NCBI GenBank assembly: GCA_947085845.1 | Contig: CAMTXO010000002.1 | Coordinates: 62,001-126,000 of the forward strand | Direction: 5' to 3' | Source of the DNA: JACPYF01 sp947085845 | GTDB lineage: Bacteria; Patescibacteriota; Saccharimonadia; Saccharimonadales; Saccharimonadaceae | Length of the DNA: 64,000 bases | Shown here: positions 33,690 to 42,887 of the stretch, one piece after another | Layout of the letters: each line of letters opens with the position of its first letter | How positions within the stretch are numbered: the stretch's first letter is position 1 | Notes under the pieces: generated by a model | Database searches by the model: none | Told to the model about the DNA's origin: nothing | Seen by the model: only the letters and a program-made list of their open reading frames with translations | Translations under genes and position numbers: made by a program

Positions 33690-34652
33690 TTATTCTACCC
33701 ATTCTGGAAAACGTGGGACTAAATGTCTAGCTAGATCACCTTCGGCTACTATAATTTTTTGCCGTATACTTTCCCTAGTGAGACCAATCACCTCACTAAT
33801 TTCAAGCAGGGTGTGTGGTTTAACATAAGGCGCTAAACCATAACGCATTTTGATTATCATGCGCTGCTCTGTGTTCAAGTAGCGATTCAGCGCATCGTCT
33901 AACTGTTCGCTACGCATTTCTGTCATAACTTCATCGGGAATATCTGTGTCCTTGTCTTCTATAAAGTTTCCGAAGCTAGCGCCATCTTGATCTTCGCCAA
34001 CTGGAGCATCCAGAGAAAGTGTGTCGAAATTCATATCTAGCAAAGCCTTTACGTCACTCGCATCAAGATCTACCAGTTCGGCAGCAATTGCTTCGGCTGT
34101 AACTGGAAGATGTTCGCTTTCGAGGAATTTTTTCATCTTCTGGACTTTGTTTAATGATTCATTTATATGTACAGGTGTGCGAATTGTCCTACCTTTGTCT
34201 ATAATTGCGCGCTGTATATTCTGTCGTATCCACCACATTGCATAAGTACTAAATTTAAATCCCTTGCGCCAATCAAACTTTTCTACTGCTCGCATCAGCC
34301 CTATATTTCCTTCTTGGATTAGATCAGGTAACTCAAGCCCTTGACCCTGGTATTTTGTTGCAACTTTGATGACTAGTTTCAAATTTAGTTCCATGAACTC
34401 TTCTTTTGCACCTAGTGTCTGTCTTTCTACTTGCTTTGCAAGCGCAACTTCTTCATCTCGTTCCATGATTCTATGGCTACCAGCTTTTTGGATATAGTAG
34501 CTAATGGCATCGACAGCGACGCCACTGTCAAAACTCATATCGAGTGGTTCGAGAGCCTGATCCTCAGTATCTGCTTCTACAATTTCAGCAACCACAGAAT
34601 CATCTGCACTCTCTGCATCGTCAAAGCGAGCTTCCGGATAATAATTGGTCAT
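33690..34652 (-). CDS. sigA: Primary RNA polymerase sigma factor (SigA/RpoD type)
   Basis: A 320-residue group 1/2 sigma factor. Region 1.2 (YYIQKAGSHRIMERDEEVALAK), region 2 (DLIQEGNIGLMRAVEKFDW and FSTYAMWWIRQNIQRAI), region 3 (IRTPVHINESLNKVQ) and region 4 (HTLLEISEVIGLTRESIRQ) are all present. Region 1.1 and a large non-conserved insert are missing, as in short primary sigmas. The region 3.0 helix keeps the H and E (PVHINES) that contact the TG of extended -10 promoters in E. coli, matching the many TGnTATAAT elements here. I use ATG 34652; a TTG three codons upstream is in frame. The -10 TGgTATGAT ends 9 nt before the ATG. Confidence 0.95.
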   Translation of the reverse strand: MTNYYPEARFDDAESADDSVVAEIVEADTEDQALEPLDMSFDSGVAVDAISYYIQKAGSHRIMERDEEVALAKQVERQTLGAKEEFMELNLKLVIKVATKYQGQGLELPDLIQEGNIGLMRAVEKFDWRKGFKFSTYAMWWIRQNIQRAIIDKGRTIRTPVHINESLNKVQKMKKFLESEHLPVTAEAIAAELVDLDASDVKALLDMNFDTLSLDAPVGEDQDGASFGNFIEDKDTDIPDEVMTEMRSEQLDDALNRYLNTEQRMIIKMRYGLAPYVKPHTLLEISEVIGLTRESIRQKIIVAEGDLARHLVPRFPEWVE

Positions 34653-34698
34653 AGTTAGCAAATCATACCATATTGTTAGGTTAATTACAACAGTTTAC

Positions 34699-37188
34699 TT
34701 ATACAACCTTTGCATTTAATTCTTTGGTAATTTTTTTGACTATGTCGGCGATAGTGCTGCTTGCGTCGTCTTTAGTAATGGTTTTTTTATGGTTGTTTAG
34801 GTATATGCGAAATGTAACATTTTTTGTCTTGCTGCTGTCTGCTTTATATATGCCATATGGAACTAGCTGCCACTCGTATTGTATTTTTTCAAAAGCTTTT
34901 TCTAAACTTTTTTGAACGACACCAAATTGCACTTTTTCGTCTATCTGCAGCGTAATGTCTTGAGTAGTACCAGGGTATCGACTAAGAGGCTTGTAGGATA
35001 TATCTGATGCTTTTACTGCTTTTAGGATGTCTTCTGTGCCGAGCTCACACCCAGCTACGGACTGAGGTAGCTTAAGGTTTTTAACAACCGAAGAACGATA
35101 TTCTCCGATAATACCTAGAAACGTACCTGATGCTTTATCGGTAATATACGCACTCCTAGTGTAGTCGAACGGAGCCGTAACAGGATAATTCGGTTTTTTG
35201 TCTATTGGTGAATATTCAAATGAAAGCCCTAGTTGCTTGGCAATGAAATCTAGATACCGTCGCACTGCAAAATATGGTGCACTATCTTTGGCTTTTTTAC
35301 TGGCATATACAAGTGCCGTCATTTCTAGTTCACCCGGCAGTCCTTCGGCATCTTTTCCATGCACTTTGTTGTGCGTTTTGTTAATTTCATATATTACAAA
35401 TTCGTCAAAACCGGCCTTAATGTTAGGATGGACAAGCTCTAACAGACTCGGAGTTAGTGTTTGACGGTAGTATTGAAGCTTCGGACTAATAGCGTTTGTA
35501 ATGGCAAATGAATCATCTGCCCTTTGGCCTACTGATTGTAGTAAATCGCCATGAACAAAACTATAGGTCAAAATATCGTTAGCACCAGCACGAACAAGGA
35601 TCTGTCGCAATGTTTGTTTGAGACTTTCAAGCTCACTTTTATCGGTCGCAATAAATGGTCGACTTGGCAGACTAGGTACTATATCGTCATAGCCATTAAT
35701 ACGCCCAATCTCTTCGGTAATTTCCTCGAAAATATGGATATCGTTACGCCAATATGGAACTGTTATGTGTATTATATCTGCTTTTGCTGTCACTTCAAAT
35801 TCTGCATGTTTCAGTGTTGAAACAACAGTATTTTTAGAATAGTCAGAACCAAGTAGCCGATTGATGTCTTTTACATCCACGTTCGCAGAAACTGGCTTTT
35901 GCTTGCTAGGATACTGTTCTATCACAGCGCTTGCGACCTGTGCACCTGTTAAAGTCGCCATCATGTCCGTAGCCTTTGATAGCACTGGAGCTGTCTGTTC
36001 GGGTGATTGACCTTTTGTAAATCGAGTAATGGCATCGGTAAAAATACCGTGACGCATTTGGGTACCGCGCAAATTATATAGATTGAAACTAGCACTTTCA
36101 CATAAAATATTTTTTGTGTCTTTATCAATAGCGGTCGATATTCCGCCCATTGCACCCGCCAACGCGACCGGTACCGTACCGCTAGCAATAACTATATCTT
36201 CCTCGGCAAGTTCAATTTCTTTGCCGTCTAGCAATTTTAGCTTTTCGTCTTTTTTGCCAGCACGTATGACTATTTCAGCCTTTCCGTTATTTAGTTTTGT
36301 AAATTTGTCGTAATCAAAAGCATGTAAAGGCTGGCCTGTTAGGGCCATTAGATAGTTTGTCACGTCTACAATTGCGCTGATAGGCTTCATGCCAACCCTA
36401 GATATCCAAGTTTGCATCTGTATAGGAGAGAGTGCTGCTTGGTTAGCACCGCTCAACACAACTGCTTGATATCGTTGTGAGAGTTCTGGATTTTTTATTG
36501 TTACTTTCAGCGGAGTTGCTGCAGATGGCGAGCGGACAATTGTCGCTTTCGTATCGAGTAGCCAATCTGGTGTTTTGAATGGCCTTCCTGTTATTGCTGC
36601 GACTTCTCTAGCAAAGCCAATTACCCCAAAACAATCGGGCCTGTGTGTTAGTGATTTATTTTCGATATCTAGTAAATAGTCATCCAACTGGTAGAGTTTT
36701 GCAAAACTATCGCCAGCTTTTGCAGTTGTATCAACTTCGAGTATGCCTTCATGATTGTCACCAATAGCTAGCTCTTTGTTGCTCGCTAACATACCATTAC
36801 TTACGACTCCACGTAACTCACGTTTGCCGAGGACAAATGGTTCATTGTCATCAAAACTAGCTGGCACGGTACTGCCGGGAGGTAGCCACACAGCGAGCAT
36901 ACCTTTGCGCACATTTGGTGCGCCACAAACAATTTGTACCAACCCGTCTTTATTCCTATCAAGGCCTTTTATCTTTTTTCCGTCATCTACGAAACAAATA
37001 TTCAGACTATCTGCGTTTGGATGTTTTTCAACGGATACAACGTTTACGACAACCGCACTTTCATATTTTTTACCAAGATCGATAATTTCTTCGATTTCAA
37101 CTAGTCGTGCACCGATTAAAGTAGCTAGTTCATCGACAGGCAAATCGATATCTGTATATTGTTTTAGCCAATTAAGCGAAATTATCAT
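34699..37188 (-). CDS. pheT: Phenylalanine-tRNA ligase subunit beta
   Basis: Beta subunit of the heterotetrameric PheRS. The 829-residue protein is full length: N-terminal domain, EMAP-like tRNA-binding domain (about 40-150), B3/B4 editing domain (about 205-400, LTHRPDCFGVIGFAREV at its start), B5 domain, catalytic-like core, and the C-terminal FDX-ACB anticodon-binding domain (KPLSRYPGTTQDITLQID onward). The ATG overlaps the upstream nudix gene by 4 bp, so pheS, nudix and pheT are translated as a coupled unit. Confidence 0.97.
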   Translation of the reverse strand: MIISLNWLKQYTDIDLPVDELATLIGARLVEIEEIIDLGKKYESAVVVNVVSVEKHPNADSLNICFVDDGKKIKGLDRNKDGLVQIVCGAPNVRKGMLAVWLPPGSTVPASFDDNEPFVLGKRELRGVVSNGMLASNKELAIGDNHEGILEVDTTAKAGDSFAKLYQLDDYLLDIENKSLTHRPDCFGVIGFAREVAAITGRPFKTPDWLLDTKATIVRSPSAATPLKVTIKNPELSQRYQAVVLSGANQAALSPIQMQTWISRVGMKPISAIVDVTNYLMALTGQPLHAFDYDKFTKLNNGKAEIVIRAGKKDEKLKLLDGKEIELAEEDIVIASGTVPVALAGAMGGISTAIDKDTKNILCESASFNLYNLRGTQMRHGIFTDAITRFTKGQSPEQTAPVLSKATDMMATLTGAQVASAVIEQYPSKQKPVSANVDVKDINRLLGSDYSKNTVVSTLKHAEFEVTAKADIIHITVPYWRNDIHIFEEITEEIGRINGYDDIVPSLPSRPFIATDKSELESLKQTLRQILVRAGANDILTYSFVHGDLLQSVGQRADDSFAITNAISPKLQYYRQTLTPSLLELVHPNIKAGFDEFVIYEINKTHNKVHGKDAEGLPGELEMTALVYASKKAKDSAPYFAVRRYLDFIAKQLGLSFEYSPIDKKPNYPVTAPFDYTRSAYITDKASGTFLGIIGEYRSSVVKNLKLPQSVAGCELGTEDILKAVKASDISYKPLSRYPGTTQDITLQIDEKVQFGVVQKSLEKAFEKIQYEWQLVPYGIYKADSSKTKNVTFRIYLNNHKKTITKDDASSTIADIVKKITKELNAKVV

Positions 37189-37685
37189 ACAGATTTCTCC
37201 AGTAGTACAACGGCACTATCCATGCTCGCTATATACTTTTCCGGGTTTTCTTTTACGTCTTGGATAAGATCATCTAGAGTCACCCATTCTAACCTTTCTA
37301 CTTCTTCGGGTTGTGGAGTAAAGTACTCAAGCGGCTCGTCAACAACAACCTTGTACCACTGTGCAAATTGAGGGTGAGGCTCGTAATAGCGTACCTTTTC
37401 CAGTTTTTTGAAAGTATAACCTTTGAGCCCAACTTCTTCACCAGCTTCTTTATATATATTCGAATCATAGTCTTCTCCATTATCAACTGTACCGGAAACA
37501 GAAGGACCCCATTTCCCAGGATCTTGTCTTTTTGTTAGCTTACGCTGAGCAACGAGCACCTCATTGTTTGAATTTTGTATCCACAAGGCAGCACTTCGAT
37601 AGATATCATTTTCATAATCAACCTCTGTACGCTCTTTCGTACCCAAAATCTGGTCGTTGTCATCGACTATAACTATCTTATTCAT
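37185..37685 (-). CDS. Nudix hydrolase inserted between pheS and pheT
   Basis: A 166-residue Nudix protein. The box GTVDNGEDYDSNIYKEAGEE continues with VGL, matching GX5EX7REUXEEXGU except K for the first arginine. The opening (IVIVDDNDQILGTKERTEV) and RKLTKRQDPGKWGPSVSG resemble IPP-isomerase-like and YfcD-type Nudix proteins; the substrate cannot be named. A longer frame exists, but ATG 37685 is the start because it overlaps the pheS stop in ATGA and the extra 33 residues would lie inside pheS. Overlaps of 4 bp on both sides show it is a fixed member of the pheS-pheT operon. Housecleaning of a damaged nucleotide or isoprenoid use are both possible. Confidence 0.9.
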   Translation of the reverse strand: MNKIVIVDDNDQILGTKERTEVDYENDIYRSAALWIQNSNNEVLVAQRKLTKRQDPGKWGPSVSGTVDNGEDYDSNIYKEAGEEVGLKGYTFKKLEKVRYYEPHPQFAQWYKVVVDEPLEYFTPQPEEVERLEWVTLDDLIQDVKENPEKYIASMDSAVVLLEKSV

Positions 37686-38692
37686 ACAAACTTCCTCAAA
37701 AATGCTAATTTGCCAGATTCGAAATAACGTAAATCTTCGATGCCGTATTTTAGCATGACAAGCCGCTCTACACCGCCGCCCCAAGCAAAACCACGATATT
37801 TCGACGAATCAATTCCGGCTTCTTTTAATACATTCGGGTGTATCATACCGCATCCTAACATTTCCAACCATTCGCCCGGTTTACCGTTTAATGCGGCTGG
37901 TTTTTCAATAGCAAATTCTAACCCAGGCTCAACAAATGGAAAATGTGCTGGTTGAGTTTTAGTCTTTAGTTGCTGTCCGTAATATGTTTCAAAAAAACTT
38001 TGCAATGTGCCTAGCATCTGACTCATATTTGCATCTTCGCTAACAAAAATACCTTCTACTTGGTAAAAAGTATGCTCATGCGTTGCATCGACATCTTCGT
38101 TGCGAAATACTCGGCCATAACTAATAGCAGCTATTTGACCTCCATCTTCCAGTTCTTTTTTACCAGCCTTTAGTATGCGATTTTGCATGGTACTAGTATG
38201 AGCGGGCGGAACTAACCCTTCAGCTGTACGAAATGTATCATAACCATCGCGCGCAGGATGGTTCTCGGGAAAATTGAGGCTCGTAAACATATGATAGTCG
38301 TCGTCTAGCTGACGCGACTCAACAGCTGCAAAACCCATGCGTGTGAAAATATCTATAATTCTAGCTAGTTCGGTATTTAGTGGATGTATCGTACCTTGCG
38401 TGCTAGGTAGCAGATCTGCGAGCGATGCATTCGTATCAAAAGGCGCTGTGACATCAATCGGCTCTCTTTCTGAACTACTCAGCTCTTCTTCCTTTTCAGC
38501 AACCACTAACTCTAGTTTCTTTTTCAGGCCGTTTATTTTTTGTCCAAATGCAGATCGCTGTGAAACTGGCAGAGTTGGTAATTGAGCATATAGCTGCTTG
38601 AGCTCTTTAGATCGTAATACTTCTCGTGGCAAAGTAGACTTCGCCACTATTTGAAGTAGTTTCTTTTCTATTTGATCTACAGAATCACTCAT
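37682..38692 (-). CDS. pheS: Phenylalanine-tRNA ligase subunit alpha
   Basis: Catalytic alpha subunit of PheRS, 336 residues, normal length. An N-terminal coiled-coil (about 1-75) precedes the class II core: motif 2 region VFRNEDVDATHEHTFYQVEG, HFPFVEPGLEF, and motif 3 FAWGGGVERLVMLKYGI. The acceptor residue of the phenylalanine pocket follows the family pattern. A -10 TATAAT lies 13 nt before the ATG. First gene of pheS-nudix-pheT. Confidence 0.97.
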   Translation of the reverse strand: MSDSVDQIEKKLLQIVAKSTLPREVLRSKELKQLYAQLPTLPVSQRSAFGQKINGLKKKLELVVAEKEEELSSSEREPIDVTAPFDTNASLADLLPSTQGTIHPLNTELARIIDIFTRMGFAAVESRQLDDDYHMFTSLNFPENHPARDGYDTFRTAEGLVPPAHTSTMQNRILKAGKKELEDGGQIAAISYGRVFRNEDVDATHEHTFYQVEGIFVSEDANMSQMLGTLQSFFETYYGQQLKTKTQPAHFPFVEPGLEFAIEKPAALNGKPGEWLEMLGCGMIHPNVLKEAGIDSSKYRGFAWGGGVERLVMLKYGIEDLRYFESGKLAFLRKFV

Positions 38693-38734
38693 AAATACTC
38701 TACGTATTATACACCAAAATACACTGTAAAAACT

Positions 38735-39598
38735 CTAGTTCGACAATGCGGCTTGGAGGTTTTTTTGATTTGTTAATAATTCTTCGTACGATGGGGTGAA
38801 TAGTTTAATGTATTTTTTGTCTGTGGCTAGGCTTATTGCTTTGTTCTTTTGGTCTAAAAGCTGTTTTTGAGTTACCTCGGTAGTAGATGTGTCACCACCC
38901 TCTATGCTGAGTGCCCATTTTTTGTAAATTTCTGCCCTAGATTTATATGTATCTGCGAGCTGTTTTTGCACATCTTTCAATTGGGCTGGTGCTGAAATGT
39001 CTTTTATTTCATCTGAAAGATCTTGGAAGCTTCCACTTACCGATCGGATGCTGAGGGGATCATTGGCGACAGCCCTAGCCTCCATGCCTGCTTCTTTCAC
39101 CATGATGGTGTGAACGCTATCATCAAACTCGATAAGTTGCTTCAGCTGAACATTGTACAAGTCTAATTGGCTATAGTATTTTTTAACGGCTATTTGAGTT
39201 TTTTTGGCTTTGACATATTGCGGGTTCAGCTCGTCAAAAAATAAGGTTGAAGCAAGAGAAGGCTGTGCTTGCTTACTGACATAGACATCTTCTAAGGCGT
39301 CTGTGATATTACGATTGTTTAGTACAATACTTGGCTCTAAATCTACAAGTGGTTTATTGAGCTTTTTTAGCTGCTGCAGTGCTATGCCATTATAATTTTC
39401 TGCGATACTTCCTGCCGATGCGACAACCGCACCAACTAATACCGCAATGAGTACGAGTATCCCAAGAGAAGTTAGGCCTATTGTTAACCATATTGATTTT
39501 TTATTTACCGGCTCTTTCGGTTCTGGCTTCAACACAAAAATATCATCACCCACAGTGCTTGGTGATTGAGGCTGATCTTTATTTTCTGGTTCCATCAT
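38735..39598 (-). CDS. Hypothetical membrane protein with helical extracytoplasmic domain
   Basis: A 287-residue protein: about 34 polar residues, one hydrophobic segment (35-66, ending VVASAGSIAENYN), then about 220 residues predicted mostly helical, rich in K, Q, L and D, with no cysteines. The arrangement suggests a single-pass protein with a helical-bundle domain outside the membrane. I do not recognise a family. It follows a 74-residue tail-anchored protein by 16 bp on the same strand, and the two may be co-transcribed. Confidence 0.7.
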   Translation of the reverse strand: MMEPENKDQPQSPSTVGDDIFVLKPEPKEPVNKKSIWLTIGLTSLGILVLIAVLVGAVVASAGSIAENYNGIALQQLKKLNKPLVDLEPSIVLNNRNITDALEDVYVSKQAQPSLASTLFFDELNPQYVKAKKTQIAVKKYYSQLDLYNVQLKQLIEFDDSVHTIMVKEAGMEARAVANDPLSIRSVSGSFQDLSDEIKDISAPAQLKDVQKQLADTYKSRAEIYKKWALSIEGGDTSTTEVTQKQLLDQKNKAISLATDKKYIKLFTPSYEELLTNQKNLQAALSN

Positions 39599-39614
39599 AT
39601 CTATTTCATCCTTG

Positions 39615-39839
39615 CTACTGCGATGTTAAAAACATCGTTACCACCCCAACAATTACAACCAAAAATAACAATCCACCAATCACTAGCCCAGCCGGACGAG
39701 TTTGATGAGCATCCTCCAGCATAGTAGACTCAGGCTTTTCGCTCACTACGTCAGTTGTCTTGAGTTTACCCTTCAAGTCTGCAGCTATCTTTTCCTGGTA
39801 GATAGAGCGTTTTTCATTTCGATTTACATATAGTGCCAT
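39615..39839 (-). CDS. Small tail-anchored membrane protein
   Basis: A 74-residue protein with a charged N-terminal half (NRNEKRSIYQEKIAADLKGK) and one hydrophobic C-terminal segment (about 52-72, LVIGGLLFLVVIVGVVTMFL) with only SQ after it, typical of a tail anchor. No family recognised. Located between the aquaporin terminator and a single-pass membrane protein gene on the same strand. Confidence 0.65.
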   Translation of the reverse strand: MALYVNRNEKRSIYQEKIAADLKGKLKTTDVVSEKPESTMLEDAHQTRPAGLVIGGLLFLVVIVGVVTMFLTSQ

Positions 39840-39860
39840 TACGGCCTATTTTAACATAAG

Positions 39861-39891
39861 AAAAATCCCACTCGCTATAAGTGGGATTTTT
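39861..39891. terminator. Bidirectional terminator between aquaporin and the 39615-39839 gene
   Basis: AAAAATCCCACT (39861-39872) pairs perfectly with AGTGGGATTTTT (39880-39891) around a 7-nt loop, giving a U-tract on either strand. The useful direction is minus, ending aquaporin transcripts. Confidence 0.9.
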
Positions 39892-39908
39892 CAAAGAGTT
39901 GTTCGTGT

Positions 39909-40688
39909 TTAGCTGTTTTCAACATCACGACGGAAAAAGTCGTATAGGAAGAAGCCTGCTGCAGAACCAATTAGAGGTGCAATAATGTGAACAAGCACTG
40001 CATACCAAGTTGCATTTTCACCAGTTAGGTTGCTAAATGCTTGTAGTGATACTGCTACTGCTGGGTTCAAGATTGCAGTCGAACCCGCAATGATAAGACC
40101 CATAAATAGTCCACCACCGACTGTGAATGCTGCTGCAAAGTGATCTTTCTTTTCACGAATAGCACTTGCTACTGCAAAACCAAACACAGACATACCGAGT
40201 AGGCTAGCAAAGAACGCGTACCATTCTTTATCGGCTGTTATTTGTGTTGCTGCGAATAGCTCAGGTTTTTGCGCCTGACCAGTCAATGGATTTGCTTCTG
40301 CTGCTTGTCCGCCTAGCAAAGCATTCAATGCTGCAAATGCAAGCATTGCACCGAAAACCTGGAAAACTATATAACCAACAGCTCGAAGTGTTGGAATTTT
40401 CTTTGTTGCCCATGCTCCGAATGTGATTGCTGGGTTTACATGCGCTCCTGACAAGTTACCGACTGTTAACACGATTGCTGCAAGAGCAAACAATATGAAA
40501 ATTGGTTGTCCTTGTGTTGAGATAACGATACTTGCAAGCAAGAATGTGCCAACAAGTTCACCAAAAAGCGCGCCAAGTGGAGCACTTAACACCATGTCTT
40601 TAGCTGATGTTGATGAGCTTCTGCTAACAACTTTCTTTGTTACGGTTTTTGTTGATTTCTTCTTTGTAGTGGCTTTTTTAGCTGCCAT
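39909..40688 (-). CDS. Aquaporin / MIP-family channel with lysine-rich N-terminal extension
   Basis: A 259-residue six-helix MIP channel for water or small neutral solutes. Both pore half-helices are present: SGAHVNPAITFGA (about 94-106) and ILNPAVAVSL (about 206-215). The selectivity-filter residues cannot be fixed without alignment. The first 30 residues (MAAKKATTKKKSTKTVTKKV and on) are an unusual lysine/threonine/serine-rich extension that would lie in the cytoplasm and might bind nucleic acid or acidic lipid. AGGAGG lies ten bases upstream of the ATG. Osmotic balance during attachment to a host is a possible use, as inference. Confidence 0.93.
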   Translation of the reverse strand: MAAKKATTKKKSTKTVTKKVVSRSSSTSAKDMVLSAPLGALFGELVGTFLLASIVISTQGQPIFILFALAAIVLTVGNLSGAHVNPAITFGAWATKKIPTLRAVGYIVFQVFGAMLAFAALNALLGGQAAEANPLTGQAQKPELFAATQITADKEWYAFFASLLGMSVFGFAVASAIREKKDHFAAAFTVGGGLFMGLIIAGSTAILNPAVAVSLQAFSNLTGENATWYAVLVHIIAPLIGSAAGFFLYDFFRRDVENS

Positions 40689-40839
40689 TGTGGGATACCC
40701 TCCTGTTTTACGTCTTTATGCAAGTAATTGTACCACAATAATGTGAAAAGATGTCAATCATTATCACTATGGTATGGTGTTAGCTATTGTATTTTATTCA
40801 CTTTTAGTATATTATTAGCATCATAAATAGAGACATTTT

Positions 40840-41322
40840 ATGGAAAACGATATTTTACTTTTAGACTCCCCGTTTGCACGCTTTAGCCGTCGTACTTTTT
40901 TGGGTGTTCTTCTAACTTCCGTTGTTGCAGGGATTATCACATTGCTTTTGACTTTGGCTATCAATAAAGTAGTTCTACAGCCAGCACTATGCACTGCAAG
41001 TGATGTCGCTACTTGTACACAAAGCCTGCAAGTATCGTTTCATATCGCTAGCGTTATCTCGGCTATCGTAGCTGTTGTTATGCTGGTACAAGCTTCTATA
41101 TACCGACCGCTTTTGGTTGCGGCGGCTGTCACTATCAGTTTTTGGAATATATATAGCTTTCTAGCGCCTGCACCATGGCCACTGCAATTACTTTCCCTGG
41201 TCTTTTTAAATATGCTCGGTTACTTTGCATTCGCGTGGCTACTGCGAACATACAACTTGATTGTAGCTCTTGTCTCAACAGTAGCGCTAATTGTTCTAGC
41301 ACTACTAGTTACCAGTTTATAA
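40840..41322 (+). CDS. Hypothetical four-helix membrane protein
   Basis: A 160-residue protein with four predicted membrane helices (about 20-45, 65-88, 92-115, 125-157) and a short cytoplasmic start. A cysteine pair (LCTASDVATC) lies in the first outer loop and may be disulfide bonded. No family recognised. It lies 22 bp upstream of an RmuC-family gene on the same strand, although that gene appears to have its own -10. Confidence 0.7.
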   Translation: MENDILLLDSPFARFSRRTFLGVLLTSVVAGIITLLLTLAINKVVLQPALCTASDVATCTQSLQVSFHIASVISAIVAVVMLVQASIYRPLLVAAAVTISFWNIYSFLAPAPWPLQLLSLVFLNMLGYFAFAWLLRTYNLIVALVSTVALIVLALLVTSL

Positions 41323-41344
41323 CTACGTTATACTAGTAGATACT

Positions 41345-42409
41345 ATGGAAATTGTGTTAGTAATAGCTTTAATTGTTGTTATTGTGGGGGCTGCCGCAAT
41401 AATATTTTATTTACAAAACCAGGCAAAACAACCACCTAGCAATACCGGAGTAGAATTGTTAAAAGCAGATTTGACCGAGCTTACGCGTGGCATACAGGAG
41501 CTGCATACTGGTTTAAACGATACAATCACCAAACGACTTGATAAAAATAGCCTGTCGATGCAACACCAACTTGGCGAAAGTGCAAAGATCGTTGCCGATG
41601 TTTCTAGGCGCCTGGCAAAACTAGACGATACCAACAAACGAGTTGTTGATGTTGCCGACGAGTTAAAAACTCTGCAAAATGTTTTGAGCAATCCAAAGCA
41701 GCGTGGGGTATTTGGTGAATATTATCTTAAGAGCGTACTCGACAATGTCATGCCCCCTAATAATTTTCAGATGCAATACAAGTTCAAGGATGGTGAAATT
41801 GTCGATGCGGTTATATTTTTAGAAAAGGGACAAATTCTACCTGTAGATTCAAAATTTAGCCTAGAAAACTATAACCGTATGATTCAAGCAGACACGAAAG
41901 CTGAACGTGACGTTTTAATGGCAAAAATTCAAAATGATTTAAAACTTAGGATTAACGAAACTAGTAAGTACATCCGCCCTAATGAAAAAACAATGGACTT
42001 TGCTTTTATGTTTATCCCTTCGGAAGCCTTGTACTACGATTTGCTCATTGGTCGCGTCGGTAGCGAAACAAACAAAGATTTAATAGAATACGCATTTCGT
42101 GATCGGCACGTTATTATCGTGAGTCCGACCAGTTTTATGGCCTATTTACAAACAGTACTACAGGGTCTACGTTCGCTACAAATCGAACATCAAGCTAAAG
42201 AGATTCAAAAACGAGTTGGAGATCTTGGTCGTCATATAGGCGTCTATGAAAGTTACATGCAAAAGCTTGGCAACTCATTAGGTACAACAGTAAACCACTA
42301 CAATACTGCCCACAAAGAGCTAGGGAAGATTGATAAGGATGTCGTTAAAATAGCTAGTACGACTAGCAATGTTGAGCCACTTTCTTTAGATAAGCCAAAG
42401 GAAGATTAG
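41345..42409 (+). CDS. rmuC: RmuC-family DNA recombination protein
   Basis: RmuC proteins are membrane-anchored nuclease-like proteins limiting inverted-repeat recombination. The 354-residue protein has an N-terminal transmembrane helix (3-24), a coiled coil (about 35-110), and the RmuC core: GVFGEYYLKSVLDNVMPPNNF near 119, AVIFLEKGQILPVDSKFSLENY near 152, FAFMFIPSEALYYDLL near 219 and HVIIVSPTSFMAYLQTV near 255. TATACT (41329-41334) lies 10 nt before the ATG. The last 4 bp overlap the convergent PAP2 gene. Confidence 0.93.
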   Translation: MEIVLVIALIVVIVGAAAIIFYLQNQAKQPPSNTGVELLKADLTELTRGIQELHTGLNDTITKRLDKNSLSMQHQLGESAKIVADVSRRLAKLDDTNKRVVDVADELKTLQNVLSNPKQRGVFGEYYLKSVLDNVMPPNNFQMQYKFKDGEIVDAVIFLEKGQILPVDSKFSLENYNRMIQADTKAERDVLMAKIQNDLKLRINETSKYIRPNEKTMDFAFMFIPSEALYYDLLIGRVGSETNKDLIEYAFRDRHVIIVSPTSFMAYLQTVLQGLRSLQIEHQAKEIQKRVGDLGRHIGVYESYMQKLGNSLGTTVNHYNTAHKELGKIDKDVVKIASTTSNVEPLSLDKPKED

Positions 42410-42876
42410 ATTTTCTTAGGCGGCTTTGTAAAGTACCATAAAGCACCAACACAAGCGAAGACAAAACCACCCAGAACATCTAGTGGTGTATGTACCAGTG
42501 CAAGCACTCTTCCTAACCCGACCAGTGCCACCAACACAAACAACAAAATTGCCGTATTTTTCTTTTGAGTCTCGAACCAGACGGCTAGCGCAATCGCCAT
42601 AGTAAACAACACATGATCTGAGGGAAATCCTGCATTGTCTAGATATGCAGCTTTAGCAGCGACGCCCATTTCAACAAATGGTCGCGCCGCATCTGGCTGG
42701 TAAAAGCTAGCTACTATTTTTGCCACAAGCAGTGCGGTCAAGCCGGCCATGATAATCCTTGGATATACTTGTTTTCGTTTAGCGCCCTTTGGTAGTTGAA
42801 ACAACAGCGTATAGCCGCCAATAAACACCGCAAGTGGCACTAAGCCGTCGGCTATGAGTCGAATGAGAATATCCAT
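42406..42876 (-). CDS. PAP2-family membrane phosphatase
   Basis: A 156-residue membrane protein of the PAP2 superfamily with about five hydrophobic helices. The second signature reads FPSDHVLFTMAIALAVWF (near 80) and the third ALVHTPLDVLGGFVFA (near 127), with the histidines of the catalytic pair kept. The first motif (KxxxxxxRP) is less clear, possibly around PDAARPF. Such enzymes dephosphorylate undecaprenyl pyrophosphate or phosphatidic acid. Undecaprenyl recycling for the wall is the usual role in small genomes; here that is inference. Confidence 0.85.
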   Translation of the reverse strand: MDILIRLIADGLVPLAVFIGGYTLLFQLPKGAKRKQVYPRIIMAGLTALLVAKIVASFYQPDAARPFVEMGVAAKAAYLDNAGFPSDHVLFTMAIALAVWFETQKKNTAILLFVLVALVGLGRVLALVHTPLDVLGGFVFACVGALWYFTKPPKKI

Positions 42877-42887
42877 GTGGACTTATT

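Noticed and set aside
37686..37784. 33-residue extension of the nudix frame
   Set aside because: It lies inside pheS; ATG 37685 gives the usual 4-bp coupled overlap.
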